From positions 124,329,961 through 124,393,960 of the forward strand of contig NC_092803.1 of the NCBI RefSeq assembly GCF_040954645.1: a DNA stretch of 64,000 bases, in the 5' to 3' direction. Origin of the DNA: Diabrotica undecimpunctata. Its lineage: Eukaryota; Arthropoda; Insecta; Coleoptera; Chrysomelidae. Below, in pieces: positions 24,654 to 36,949 of the stretch (position 1 is its first letter; each line of letters begins with the position of its first letter). Under the pieces are notes generated by a model. The model was given only the letters and a program-made list of their open reading frames with translations, was not told where the DNA came from and searched no databases. Both the position numbers and the translations under genes were made by a program.

Positions 24654-26749
24654 TCAAAGTAACATGCTTTGTTTAAATATCGTTGTATAAACCACTAAAA
24701 ATGATCTTCACCTAAAATTCTTGAAAATCTTGGCATTGTAACTGGACCTAAATCAGGACCTGTAATTTTAACAACAATGAGGTACGTGAAAGTGAAAAGC
24801 TGAGGAAAAGTTATAACATATGAATTTAGAAAACTACAAAAAATATTAAAATTGACAAAGTAAAAAAATTTTGTGGAAATTTTTTTAAATCGCTCTCCTC
24901 TAAACTAATCAAAAGTGAGTTACAATGTTTTTCAGATCAGGTGTCCATAATATCTTCTTTGTTTTAAATGAGCTTTCTTTGATATGATCTACACCATCTC
25001 GTCATTAAACTCTCTATCACTCTTTAATCATTCAATACGTCCCTAGTGGTAGACGTTCGTTAACGCCGAAATAATAATAAATTTATAAATGTCACTTAGA
25101 TATATCATTTAGCTTCACTGAAAATAATTTTCATGTTTATAATTATAATTTCTCTTACGTTTACAATATATTTTTTGTTTGTTTCAAAAATATTAGAATA
25201 TAGTTGACAGTCTAGGTGAGAAATTTTTTCACTTTGGTTTGGGTAATTATTGGATGTAATTAAAGATACTTCAACAGTAATTTAAAATACCAAAAAACGA
25301 TGATTTTATAAATGTGTTTAGTTAAAGTATATTTTAATATTGCGTGAACTGATTTGCGTTTCGTCATTTTCAAAGAAGTTATAGCTCCTCAAAAAATTGT
25401 TCCGCATATTTTAAAGAGAACTGCCAAATTTCATTACATTAGTGTCGCCTATGAATCGTTCGAAAAATCGAAGTAGGTATTTCATTATTTTGATTAAATG
25501 TACTTCACAATGGAAAAAGTTTCATGTTAACTTACTCCGTTTCTCATGAGCTGCATTGAGCGCATTGTGCCAAATTGATTCTCAAAAAGTTCGTGATTTC
25601 AAGCAAAATCCGAAATTGACCGCACCGAAAAGATATTTTTTATCTTTATTTTACAGAAACCGTAGAAAAATGACTTTTACTTATAAAACATAGACATTAA
25701 GTCATTAGAAAATCATCAGCGGACGTTGTAAAATAAATATGAAATACAACATTGACCGGAGATCACTCATTATCAGTAATAAGGGATAGTTTGAACTATG
25801 AATCACCAATCACTATATAGTAACTCTTGTGCCGGAATGTAAGTAGTATTTTGTTTATTTCTAATTTATTACAATTCAACAGACCTTTTCTCTTGCCAAT
25901 TTGTGGGTTGTTACTCTGTCTGCTAATGCAATTTATGCATATTAATTAACACAGACATGTAATATTGGCATAATTACTAAAACTTTTTTGATCTATAACT
26001 TTTTGATCTATATCCTTATAAGACAACACCCTAATATGGGCTTTTTATAATTTCAGCATTTAATTTACTTTGTACCACCGACCTGATCATGCTTTGCAAA
26101 TTTTAGAAAGCGAAACCGGTCGTCTTAGGTAGTAAAATTAAACTGATTGTAAGTCTAATTATTTCTTTTTTACCTTTTTAAAATGGACTCACATAAGCAA
26201 CACATTCATGATTTTAAATAAATTTTTTGTGATACATGGTATACAGCCAGCTACAAGAACTTAGTTTCCTTGTGGATTTAAGTTGACTTAAATTTCTGTT
26301 CTCGTGCTAAGGTTGCCATCTGTTTTCCTGAACTTCTCTCTGAATTTTGTTTTTATCGATAATCAGCGCTGTATGTCATTTGCAACTTTTGCAGCAGCTC
26401 TATTAGACACACTTATCAAATCCGCAGCTTTAGAAGTCTGAGGAAGCCTAAGTATTTTTTTCTGTTGACTATATTATCTTTATTTCGCTTAACAATAAAA
26501 TATAGCAACAGAAATTCTGCGTCATTTGAGTCATCTCCTGAACTTTCGCTGCTATCACTATTTGTCTTTCTTGATATAGTTTCCGTTGACCGTGAGTTTA
26601 AAAACAGGACAAAGACCACTTGGACCAGCTATAATTAATTTAAATAATTATAATATATTTATTATAATAAAATTATATTATAATAAATTATATTAAATAA
26701 TATTATTATAATAAAATAATAATTATAATTAATTTAAATAAATATTGTT
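24654..26749. other. No gene recognised
   Basis: AT-rich, only short frames. A TTATAATAAA-rich low-complexity patch is at 26640-26750. Confidence 0.55.
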
Positions 26750-27025
26750 ATATTGCAGTATAATATTTACCGCTCTTTTGTACGCAACAATAGGTAAGGA
26801 AGCTTTCTCCCAAACAACCTCTATTTGTGTGGCGACAATATTTGCAACATCTCTTGATGCTGGGTTACTTACTTCAATTACCTTTCAATTGTAAGCGAAC
26901 ACTTGGAAAACACCGTATCACATGTTCGTACGTTGGCAATACACTTGTTTGTTCCGTGAAAATGTCATTTGCACCTCCAAAAATGTACATAAAAAAGTCG
27001 GCAAGCATTTGTTTCGACATTATTT
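26750..27025 (-). pseudogene. N-terminal fragment related to the hAT-like transposase
   Basis: Minus strand: IFGGANDIFTEQTSVLPTYE followed, after a frame change, by ASRDVANIVATQIEVVWEKASLP and YKRAVNII. These align with IFGSGSELPKNVLPTYKD and VEEMWRRASIPIVEHKIILA in the transposase at 21677. It is thus a second, diverged member of that family, cut off after the N-terminal part. Confidence 0.6.
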
Positions 27026-28243
27026 ATGCCAATTAAATTAAAACGATCCAAAAATTTAAAAATTTAACAACACAAACTTTGCTAACGCTGGCTTGGAGTG
27101 ATGACCGACCATCAATGGATGCTAGTTTTAACTTGTTTTCCAAGTTTGAGAAAACGACTGCCCATACCAGTGACACAAAATATTTAATTTTAATAAAGGA
27201 ACCCGGTCCTACTTACACATATATGGACTCGGGGTCCGGTTAATTATTTTTTAAACCGACCCAAATTTGGTATAGGATTGTATAAATACTATATCAGGAA
27301 TGAAGCAAAATCAATAATAATGATTCTGCTTTCTTCCGTTTTTTTTTGAATCAATAGACTATAAACACTAGACACTCCTTATACGCTTAAGTCATGTAGT
27401 CAATAATGGACGTTTATTTTGTAAAAAAAATTAATTAAAAAATTTACTTTTTATTCTGCATTATTAAAAGATTCTATAGTAGAAACCCTCAATTCAGAAG
27501 AGTGATATCATAGTTTAAACGCGGAATATCCTCAAATTTAAATGTACACAGCGGCCCTCGAAAACTGCCTGTTTTCTCGATTGCAATTTGCGTTTCCTCA
27601 TAAGAAATTACAGAATATATAAAGTAGTATATTTATTTGTGCTTCTCTATAGAAAAACTGACCAGGAGTTGTCGTACAGTGTAGCCAAATCTTGTTCACA
27701 AGTAGTAATTATGGTCATACAAAACCTGTATTCTTCCACGCAGCGATTATTACCGTCATAAAAATACAAAAAAACATGATTTTTTCAATAGTAAAAATTA
27801 AGCACAAAATTGTAATGAAATAAATTTTATTTATATGTTCCGTTTCGTTACATATTTAAATTTATAAAATAAAAATCGATATTTTAAAACATTATTTTTC
27901 AATCGTTTGGCAATGTTGGAATTAGCGAGGAAATTCCGTTTACAATTCGGACGCAGACATGCCATAAAAACTAGTTTTTATTATTTTTTCGCCGGAGGAA
28001 TGGTTCTTTTACATGGGCGTTTCTATGGATAATGTATTTTGTGAGTATATTTTATGTGATAAGTTGGTAAACTTATTGTTGTCAATACTGTTTTAACAAT
28101 AATGTATTGTAGTATTGATAAAACGTGTTATTGATAATAAGAGTGTTATATTTTGTCGTTTTATAGTAAATTTTTAGTTATATTCTTATACAGAATTGTT
28201 GAAATTATTGTATATATAGTATATACACAGATTATTGAAATAC
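27026..28243. other. No gene recognised
   Basis: May contain the 5' end of the next transposon, but I found no matching inverted repeat. Confidence 0.45.
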
Positions 28244-29647
28244 AATGGACGAAAAACCGAGTTGTTCCAAGAGAAGACAGCAAAATTATGATGTTGATTC
28301 CAAAAATGAAAAGCCGCAAAAGAGACGGAAAATGTTAACGTCCGAGGGAAGGTAATGATACGAAACGTTTATGAAGGAATTGTCGGCAGAAAAATGGAAT
28401 TAAATGTTAGCCAAGCGATCGACATTTGTAGCAGTTTAACAAAAGTATCCGTTAGCTGTATTTATCGTGTACTTAAAAATACATCGGAAAATAAAAAGCA
28501 GGAAAAAGGTAAAACTAGAGGAAGGAAAAGCATTGTTTTCGATGACGAGACAAGGAATATTATACGTCGAAAAATTCATTCATTTTATTTTCGAAGTGAA
28601 ATTCCAACACTGAAAAAAATTTCTCAAGAGCTCAAAAACGATGACTCTTTACCCAAGATATCTCATAGGGTCTTAATCAGAACCATGCGCGAAATGAACT
28701 TTCGATATGTAAAACGCAACAGAAAAAGTATGCTATTACAAAAAAATGAAATTATTCTGTGGAGAAGAAAATATTTAGAAGAAATACGAAAAATTCGCAG
28801 CACTGGATGCAAAATATATTATTTGGATGAAACCTGGATTAACGAAGGTCATACAGTTGGAAAAGTTTGGCAACATTTAAATGTCAAAAGTAAACGCGAA
28901 GCATTTATAGAAGGCTGGTCTACAGGATTAAAAGCTCCATCAGGAAAGGGACGGCGTTTAATTATCACCCATATAGGAAGTGATACAGGGTTCTTTGATG
29001 ATGGTTTGCTTCAATTTAAGTCAAAAAAAAAACAGGTGATTATCATAAACAAATGACTTCCGAAGTATTTGAGCGTTGGTTTAAGAGAATCTTACCAAAA
29101 TTGGAATCTGGGTCTGTGGTTGTTATGGACAATGCGCCATATCATAGCCGCAGACTAGAACAATTACCGACGACGGCATGGCGGAAAAGGAAGAATTCAA
29201 GAATGGCTTACAGAAAAGGAGATTGCATACGAAGAATCAATGCTCAAAATTCAACTACTTGACATTGTACGGTTAAGGAAAAGTGAATATCTTAAATATG
29301 TTGTGGATGAAACTGCAAAAGATTATGGTGTCAAAGTTCTACGTCTACCACCTTATCATTGCGAACTTAATCCCATTGAACTTATCTGGGCGCAAGTGAA
29401 AGGAAAAGTAGCACGCAATAACAAAACGCTCAAATTAAACGAAGTTAAGGAACTTTTGATTCAAGCAGTCCTCCATGTAACTCCAGAGAAATGGGCTAAA
29501 TGTATAGGCTACATAATTAAAGAAGAATATCGTATGTGGGAACTTGACACTCATGTCAAAGTTTTACTAGAGCCAATTATAGTTACACCAGGTGAAGATA
29601 ATGACAGCGATAGCAGCACTGCATCTTCAGATTTAGACAGCGAATAA
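28244..29647 (+). pseudogene. IS630-Tc1-mariner group transposase, wide D-E spacing, broken
   Basis: Starts MDEKPSCSKRRQQNYDV at 28244. A shift near 28350 leads into MIRNVYEGIVGRK and a helix-turn-helix region with GRKSIVFDDETRN. Catalytic motifs follow: YYLDETWINEGHT (first Asp), VVVMDNAPYHS (second Asp, codon at 29128) and LPPYHCELNPIELIWAQVKG (Glu, codon at 29378). Second Asp and Glu are ~82 residues apart, far more than 34-41 in Tc1 and mariner. It resembles the group described as DD82E (Sailor), as I recall it. Frame breaks are near 28350, in an A run at 29023-29032, and near 29180. The acidic tail GEDNDSDSSTASSDLDSE ends it. Catalytic residues persist, so decay is recent. Confidence 0.8.
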
Positions 29648-30078
29648 TATTTTCTAATAGTTTAGTAAGCATCAGCATAAAAAAACCAAAAACAAAAAAA
29701 AACGAGAAGAACATAGTAAGTGTGTATAGTGTTTGTGTTTAAATAGAATAGTACAATGTTTTGTTACATCCAAAATTATTTTTATTTTGTTTTTATAGAA
29801 TTTTATTTTATTTTATAGGATTTTATTTTGTTTTGTTTTATACTGTTTAAGTGTTTTGTTTATTTTCTTTATTGGGACAGTATGGCTCTTGGCGAACACC
29901 CATTTAAAAAGTGACGCGCCACAAGACATACCTCTCGGGTGGTGGGGAAACTGTCTTAAAATTTGTTTTAAAAAAAATTCATTGTGTAACTCTTTAAGGA
30001 CGGGTCACGTCAAAAGACGTTTTAGCGTAACTTCCGCGACAGCCTGGTGGCATCAGTAAGCTTTCTGCAAAATTACTT
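29648..30078. other. No gene recognised
   Basis: T-rich sequence behind the transposase. It may include the 3' end of that transposon. A 67-codon frame at 29856-30059 is not supported by any motif. Confidence 0.45.
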
Positions 30079-30668
30079 GTTTTTTATAGCTTTTTGTTTG
30101 TGTCATTCTGTATTTTTAGGAGACTGTATGGAATAAGCCACATAATATTTATTTATAGGTTTAATTTACTGATTTTTCGATCTCTATATAAAGAGATCGT
30201 TTTCAAATATACAAGTGATAGTAATATTTATTTTTCTATGGCTTTTTGCTTGCCGTTCTGTATATTTAGAAATAATGGTGGGAATAAGTAACAATATATT
30301 TAATTAAAATGTTTAATTTACTGACGTTTCGATGTCTATATAAAGAGATCGTTTTCAAATATACAAATGATAGCAATATTTATTTTTCTGTGGCTTTTTG
30401 CTTGTGGCATTCCGTGTTTTTAGGGAGAATGTTGGAAATAAGCCACAATACATCTATTTACATGTTTATTTTACTGACGTTACGATCTCTAGTACAGAGA
30501 CCGTTTTTAAAGTTAAGAAAAAAAAAAGAAAATAATATAAGAATATATAAATATAAAATAATAAACAAATAAAATAAATATATCTATAATTTATATCTTT
30601 GAAAACGGTCTTTGGATATAGAGATGGAAACTTCAGTAAAAACCTGCAGATAAATATATTGTGGCCTA
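30079..30668. repeat. Three tandem ~152-bp units plus one inverted partial copy, each with a hairpin
   Basis: Units start at about 30079, 30230 and 30382. Each has a GCTTTTTG(C/T)TTG block, a (T)GGAATAAGCCAC(A)-like block, and then ACTGACGTTTCGATCTCTAT-type sequence forming a CGATCTC..GAGATCG hairpin followed by TTTTCAAA (at 30168, 30320 and 30473). A fourth copy of the hairpin part is inverted at 30598-30668. AATAAGCCACAA plus the GACGTTTC hairpin also occur beside the Penelope-like relic at 43922-44038, so these are probably terminal repeats of Penelope-like elements (inference). Confidence 0.75.
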
Positions 30669-31532
30669 TTTTGAACAATAATATTTAAACAATATAATAT
30701 AATTAACGTTGAAATAAAAGTGAGTGTACGCCACTGGATTTTCATACGTCTTTCCCCACTTCTACGCCTTCAAACGATGACTCACTCTCCCAAATAGTGA
30801 AATTAGAGTTTACATTATTATGGTCTTACTTACTTATTAAGGGATGTAAAGTTTTTTTATTAATATTTAGTTTAAAAATATTACAATAGGATTAACTATG
30901 TAGTTGATCGACAAAAACTCAAATATATAGTTTATTTTTATTTAATACTGTACTTATTGTTTTGTTTAACAGTATATTAATAAATCCACTAGGCTATACC
31001 TGTAAACGAATAAAGTGTAGGTACGAACACTCTCCTGATTAAACTTAACCGAGGATGGTATAATTAATTACCTTGTGGTGCTGAGGTGCATAAATGACGT
31101 ATAATGATTCATAATTGGCGACCGAACGTTTCCAGATTCTTAGCAGCTACGATCATTCTAATAATTGGCAATATCTAATGAAATTTAGGCAGTATTATTT
31201 CATAAATATTTCATCATAGTCTTTAAAAACCACTAATTAAAATTTTTGTTTAATATTTGGATACAATAAAACGTTGAGCTTTATGTAAAATTTATATCCA
31301 CAATCGGACGTTATTCAAATGATTATATTTGCCAAATAAAATATTTGATTTGGTGATTCAGTGGTCATTCTTTCTCAATACGGTATAATTCGAGATTTAA
31401 GGTTGTTTTTCTTTATGACAAACAAATTATTCAATTCAATTAATAATTAATTGTTTTTTCATATTCCAATCGGAATGAATAAAGCCGTATTACAACCGAA
31501 TGATAACCTATTACTGTTTTATTGCTATATTA

Positions 31533-31533
<1 letters not shown>
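30669..31533. other. No gene recognised
   Basis: 31060-31170 is less AT-rich than its surroundings, but no frame is present. Confidence 0.5.

Positions 31534-31596
<63 letters not shown>
31534..31596. repeat. (TA)n microsatellite
   Basis: Pure TA repeat. Confidence 0.95.
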
Positions 31597-31598
<2 letters not shown>

Positions 31599-31639
31599 TG
31601 TTATATTGCTATATACAAACGTGCTGTAGTTAAGATCAG

Positions 31640-32135
31640 TTTTCAGAGGAAATATCTATAAATTAAGAATCACTAAACGTAACGTTGAATAACCTACTGT
31701 ACTAGAATAAACAATCAGGCTAGTGTTAATGTGTCTGTTTCGCCATATAATGTTATTAAGGCATCCTGCCAGTCTATTTGCTTTTTGTACTTGATCCCTC
31801 ACTTCTTTGTCCAGGTCTCCATAGATGGACAATGTAATTCCAAGGTATTGTATTTCCATTACTTGTTTAATACTGATGCCATTAATTTCTATTTTACATT
31901 TTTTTGCTGATTATTATTGTTTTAGTTTTTTGAGATGAGATTGCCATATCAAATTCTTTTGCTCTTATGTTAAATCTGTAGACCAGTCTTTGCAGACTGT
32001 TTTTATCTTGGTTTATCAATATTGCATTGTCTGCGTAACAAAGTATTTTTATTCCTCTGTTTCCCAGTCTGTATTCTATTCCTTTGTTAACGCTTTTGAT
32101 GATTTCATCCATGATTAAATTGAAGAATGAGCTCT
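31640..32135 (-). pseudogene. RT fragment of a non-LTR retrotransposon
   Basis: Minus strand: MDEIIKSVNKGIEYRLGN, then IKILCYADNAILINQD, the YADD box with Asn in place of the second Asp, then MEIQYLGITLSIYGDLDKEV and VRDQVQKANRLAGCLNN. This is the palm/thumb of an RT of the EN-RT type. It is cut at both ends, at the upstream side close to a (TA)n tract. Confidence 0.8.
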
Positions 32136-32170
32136 ACGACACAAATTTATAGAAGATAAATTTACTTCTG

Positions 32171-32400
<230 letters not shown>

Positions 32401-32442
32401 ATTTTTCCAAACGAGTCACAAGTACTTTTTTTTTCTTACTCT

Positions 32443-32446
32443 TATA

Positions 32447-32508
<62 letters not shown>

Positions 32509-32511
32509 TGT
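32443..32511. repeat. (TA)n microsatellite with TG interruptions
   Basis: TA repeat broken by two TGTA steps. Confidence 0.9.
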
Positions 32512-32686
32512 ATTAATCATATAGATTTTTGGGTTTTGTAGTCATCGACTGAGCTTTAAGTAATACTTTTTAAGGTATGTTTAAGCTTTCGAACCCGTTT
32601 TTCGTTTTTAACCCATTATCAAAAACGTACCTTGTGAGGATGCTATACTAAAACTATTAGCGTAACCTATAATAACGAATTTATTA

Positions 32687-32969
32687 AAAATTTCTTTTTT
32701 CCATATCACTTCATCGATTTGTTTGTTTATAAAATATTATCTACACTCTACATGTCTCTTCCATTTTGGTTAGATATACTTTTAGGTTAATTTAACATGA
32801 AACAGAAGAATACAACTCATTCATGTTAGATGAGTTTTATTCTTCTGGTTAATGTTAAATTAACCTAAGAATGTATCTGACAAAAGTGGAAGAGACATGT
32901 AGAGTGTAGATAATATTTTATAAACAAACAAATTGATAAACTGATGGGAAAAAAAAAGAAACTTAGAAA
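32687..32969. repeat. ~280-bp foldback palindrome (MITE-like)
   Basis: The left arm contains ATTATCTACACTCTACATGT and CTCTTCCATTTT. The right arm contains AAAAGTGGAAGAG and ACATGTAGAGTGTAGATAAT in reverse order. Complementarity, with scattered mismatches, runs from the outer AAATTTCTTTTTTCC / GGGAAAAAAAAAGAAACTT to an inner AGAAGAATACAACTCAT / ATGAGTTTTATTCTTCT with a short centre. No coding capacity. It fits a foldback MITE. Confidence 0.85.
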
Positions 32970-33179
32970 AAAGAGTCTTAATTAATGCTTGCAAAAGTAA
33001 AGTTTGAATGAGATTTTTGTAAAATACGGTACTTTTTCAACAAAAGTTGTCCTCTTAAATTCCCAGTGACATAATCAATGACTATAAATAACAAAAAATA
33101 CAGTGTAAGAAATTAAAGATTTTTATTTCTAATTATTACAACAATCATTGGAAGAAAATCTTAAATATCTAGTGTGTAT

Positions 33180-33760
33180 GATATTTATAAAAACACTGTT
33201 TTGAATGTAGTGCTACATTGCATTTATTGCAGCAAAGATTATATTTTTTGTGACAAGAAGCACGAGTTTGTGCATCCTTATAGACAATATTCTATGTGTC
33301 CTATATATCTAGATCTATCCTATCCTATATATCTAGTCGTATCTTGAGGGACTATGCAAATTGACTAAAGGTTTGTCGGATCCTCGTTTTGTTGTTTTTT
33401 CAAAGGATTTAAGAATGCCTACTGTAACTGTTTGACGATACTGTAAAAAATCCATTTTACAACCACTCACTATTGCTTCTATGCAACAGATAGGCATTTT
33501 CGTCTACTAGATCCACTATTTAGCTTATTATGGAAAAATGACATGTTTTGATCTACAGATTCCTACTCTATAATGGCCGATATTTTCATCTGACCAATCT
33601 AGGTCACTCATGTTTTCATTATACTGTTTTGTAATATAAGTCTGATTAACTAGCACACTCTTTTTTTTTATATATATAGGAGATCCGTTTTCTGCCAGGT
33701 TTCTAAGAAAACTCATAAACAAGGTCATTCAAAGTTAAAATTTATTTGCCTGTGTATAAA
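33180..33760 (-). pseudogene. piggyBac-like transposase, C-terminal relic
   Basis: Minus strand: TYITKQYNENMSDLDWSDEN and HYRVGICRSKHVIFP (33528-33728) match the piggyBac PxxVxxYNxxMGGVDxxDQ..YRxxxRxKKWWxP segment with key residues lost. FLQYRQTVTVGILKSFEK follows. Near 33180-33290 comes a Cys-rich end (RASCHKKYNLCCNKCNVALH and KQCFYKYHT), typical of the C-terminal cysteine-rich domain. Stops and a repeated CTATATATCTAG insertion break it. Confidence 0.8.
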
Positions 33761-35310
33761 ATATTTAAAAGTTTTAAAACGTATAAAAAACGTGTGACAG
33801 GTACCACCTTATACCCAAGTATTCTATTATAATTGTGTAATTGGTATTTATGGTGAAGCAGCGACTACATATAAGAATGAATTTACTTCTCTAAGTTCAT
33901 TTCTAACATTATCTCTACTAACTTCTAATATAGCTTCATTTAAATCTTAAATCCAATAATAAAACTGAAAAACCTGAACAGGAGCATTTACAACAATATT
34001 TAAATTTACTACAAAATGAATAAGGTAAAAGATGAAATTAATCTTCCGATAGGCTAGCGTATGCCGTACATACGAACACCTACAGTTCCACCATCCTATT
34101 TGTTAATTTGTATTTTAGTAATACTCATCGGTTGTCAAAGTTTGTTGTTTTAGGTCAGTGTACTCAAGTAGCTATAACCTCTATCGTATTTGATAACTAA
34201 GCGCCACCATTTATATAAGCTGTTTTATTTGATTCTTTTAAAGTAGATTTATATATTGTACTACGAATATATTGTAAATTTTTTTCACACGTTTATTGCC
34301 ACTATTAAAAAAACGTGTTTTGAAATTTATAACTGTATATTACATAAGCCTGGCCGGTTAAAGGTTATTGCTTCTTTAAGCAATATAGTTACGACATAAA
34401 TATTTTACTTTCGATCATTCAAAAGATATCGAAGATATCAAATGACATCGATAAAGGCTATCCAAGAACGTGAAGGGGATTCTAAGTCAGAACAAAGTTC
34501 GATAGCATCTGGCATCAAAGATGACATTAAAAACATACAATCTGGGCTTTTTAAGTATTTCAGAGAAAAAAATATTAATGTAATTGATTTGTGAAGATGG
34601 CATAAAACTCAATTAGTCAAAAATATGAAAGGGATCTAGAATTTGGAATTATTTATTTACTGAGACTATAATTAACATAATCGTAAATATTATACATGTG
34701 TATATCTGTTCTATACAAGAGCAAAATTTTCTATCAAGAGATGTACGAGAAACAGATAAAACTGAGGTGAGAGCTCTACTAGGACTTCTCTATTAATCTG
34801 GGGTTAACTAAACCAATCGTCTCAATCTTATTGACGATTTCGAATGTGTTGTGTTAGTTTTGATTATATATTAACCAGAAAAGACCAAAAACAAGTTTAT
34901 CGTCTGGCTTCTATTAGGAATATTTTTGATAAACTTAACACAAACTATCAAAAATGCTATTCGTTTTTTTGTGATTTGTACTGATTGTAATTCTTTACAA
35001 TGTTATACTTGCAAAAATGTTATATTTTGCACTAAATGTTTATTTTTTAGGTACTGAAAATGAATTTAGATTAAAATTAGATTAGAATATAGAATATAAT
35101 TAAAATAGACAGAATTATAATTAGAGTTCTTGAATTCCTTATTACAACATGAATAATAAGATTTCTGCTTCTATTTATAATTTTATTTTTGTGCTTTTAA
35201 AATAATTCCCCGTAAATAAAATATTATACGAGGTGCTTCAATACAACAGTATGATTTAAAAAAAAAACTTAAAAAATATCTTTTTATTAAATTTAATAAA
35301 AAAATACGTA
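33761..35310. other. No gene recognised
   Basis: AT-rich, no supported frame. Confidence 0.5.
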
Positions 35311-35318
35311 TACTACAC
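35311..35318. repeat. Target-site duplication TACTACAC, left copy
   Basis: Perfect 8-bp match to 36883-36890. Confidence 0.9.
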
Positions 35319-36882
35319 TAGTGTTGCCCAAAATCGGTCTTGTTTTTTCGTTTTCGCAAGACCAAGACGACATAATTTTAGCAAAACGAAGAACAAGACT
35401 GACCGTGTAAGATTTGAGCAAGAACAAGACTAAGCCTGCGAGATTCTTGCGTCTTGCAGTTAGTACTGAGTGTTGTTTTTGGGAGTATAGTAGTACGGAT
35501 ATATGCTTAGAGATTAGACTCTATAAGACGTAAACAAATATGTTACAAAAATATGGAAAATTGGACTTATGCGCATTACGAACAATACCATAAACATACA
35601 TAGCGAATCAAAATATTCACTAAAATAACACTTGACACATTTGAAACGTACTCAGAGATAATAATTACAATGTAAAAATAAAAATTTTGTACATTCTGTC
35701 CCAGCAGACGACTTTGCTCTGAAATTAATTTTCCAGATTTTGAGAATAGCCGCCCTCTAATCATAAAATAATCTTCTTGCGTCGCGACGCCAACAGTAAT
35801 ATCGCATCGAAACTTATTAAAAATATGTCACCTTAGCTGATAAAAAATATAAGGTTAGCATACCTACAGTTAAAGACAGCCACCTAATAATTTAATTTTT
35901 TTTCCCTATTATAATTTAGTTAGGAGGAATCTAAATACCAAAAATCTTATCGGCCTAAGATTAAACATCGTTTCTGCTGAGTGTGCGATGAGATCATTCG
36001 GTGAAACAAAATTGGCTGAAAAAGTAAGGCTAATGTTCAAAAGTAACAAGACAAATCAATAACATAATGCTGGCTATCGTGTAAACAAAATACGGAAATA
36101 TTTAAAGTAACGAAGTATGAAATTAAAATTATTTTTATTTATATAAATGATAATGTTCAATCAACGGTATTACTTTGTATTAATTCTTGGTCAAAAATAT
36201 TAATATAAAGTAACAGTAACGTCAAAGCTACTGAGTACTGTTCTGTAATTTAATTTGTATAGTATTTTATTTTTTATTTAAATAAATGTCAAATTGTATA
36301 ATTCTTTTATTTCATTTCATATAAGGTCAGGGTCCATCAATCCCTTTCTCGACAGATAATGTTTTTTAAAATACAGTCAAGTTTATGTCGTTAATTTGGT
36401 TTTTTGTTTTTACCATGTTTTAGCACATGTAAGCTTATTAAATGCTAACCTTTTTAAAGAAACAGATTGACTCTGCTGGGACATGATAGATAGCTCAGTT
36501 AGTTAGAGCATAGGCACGGATCGCTTAGATCGTAAGTTTAAACCTCACCCGGTGTCAGTTGTTTAGACATTTATTACTTTGGTTGGACTTTATTATTGCT
36601 ATATTAATTCAAGCTTAAAACGTACCTACTCTGTTACGTTGTTCTAAAATCTACAGTAACGTTCAATAAATAGCAATATTTATTATAACAATAATAGCAA
36701 TATAATATTAATAGTAATAAATGTGTAACTGCGAGACTTGCAAGACTCTTGCTGCAAGAATAAGACCAAGACCAAGACCGAGAGCGCAATATCAAGACCA
36801 AGATCAAGATCAGGTGTAATGACGCAAGACCAAGACCAAGACTGTTTAAGTCTTGTCATGTTCTTGCATTTGGGCAACACTA
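35319..36882. mobile_element. Non-autonomous hAT-type element (1564 bp)
   Basis: Ends TAGTGTTGCCCAAA and its exact reverse complement TTTGGGCAACACTA (14 bp). The flank TACTACAC is duplicated on both sides. The 8-bp duplication and TAGTG terminus fit hAT. Both subterminal regions are loaded with the hexamer-like CAAGAC / CAAGACCAAGAC, plausible transposase-binding sites. It has no transposase frame. A tRNA-like sequence lies at 36484-36560. Confidence 0.9.
36484..36560 (+). other. tRNA-like sequence (degenerate, SINE-head-like)
   Basis: TAGCTCAGTTAGTTAGAGCA is an excellent pol III A box and GTTTAAACCTC a degenerate B box (normally GGTTCGAATCC), spaced as in a tRNA. Acceptor pairing is poor. 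Probably a tRNA pseudogene or the head of a tRNA-derived SINE captured by the hAT-type element. Confidence 0.55.
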
Positions 36883-36949
36883 TACTACACAGATGGAAAT
36901 TAATGTGTAAGTGAGGAAATACTCAGTTTTTAAAAATAATATTAAAAAG

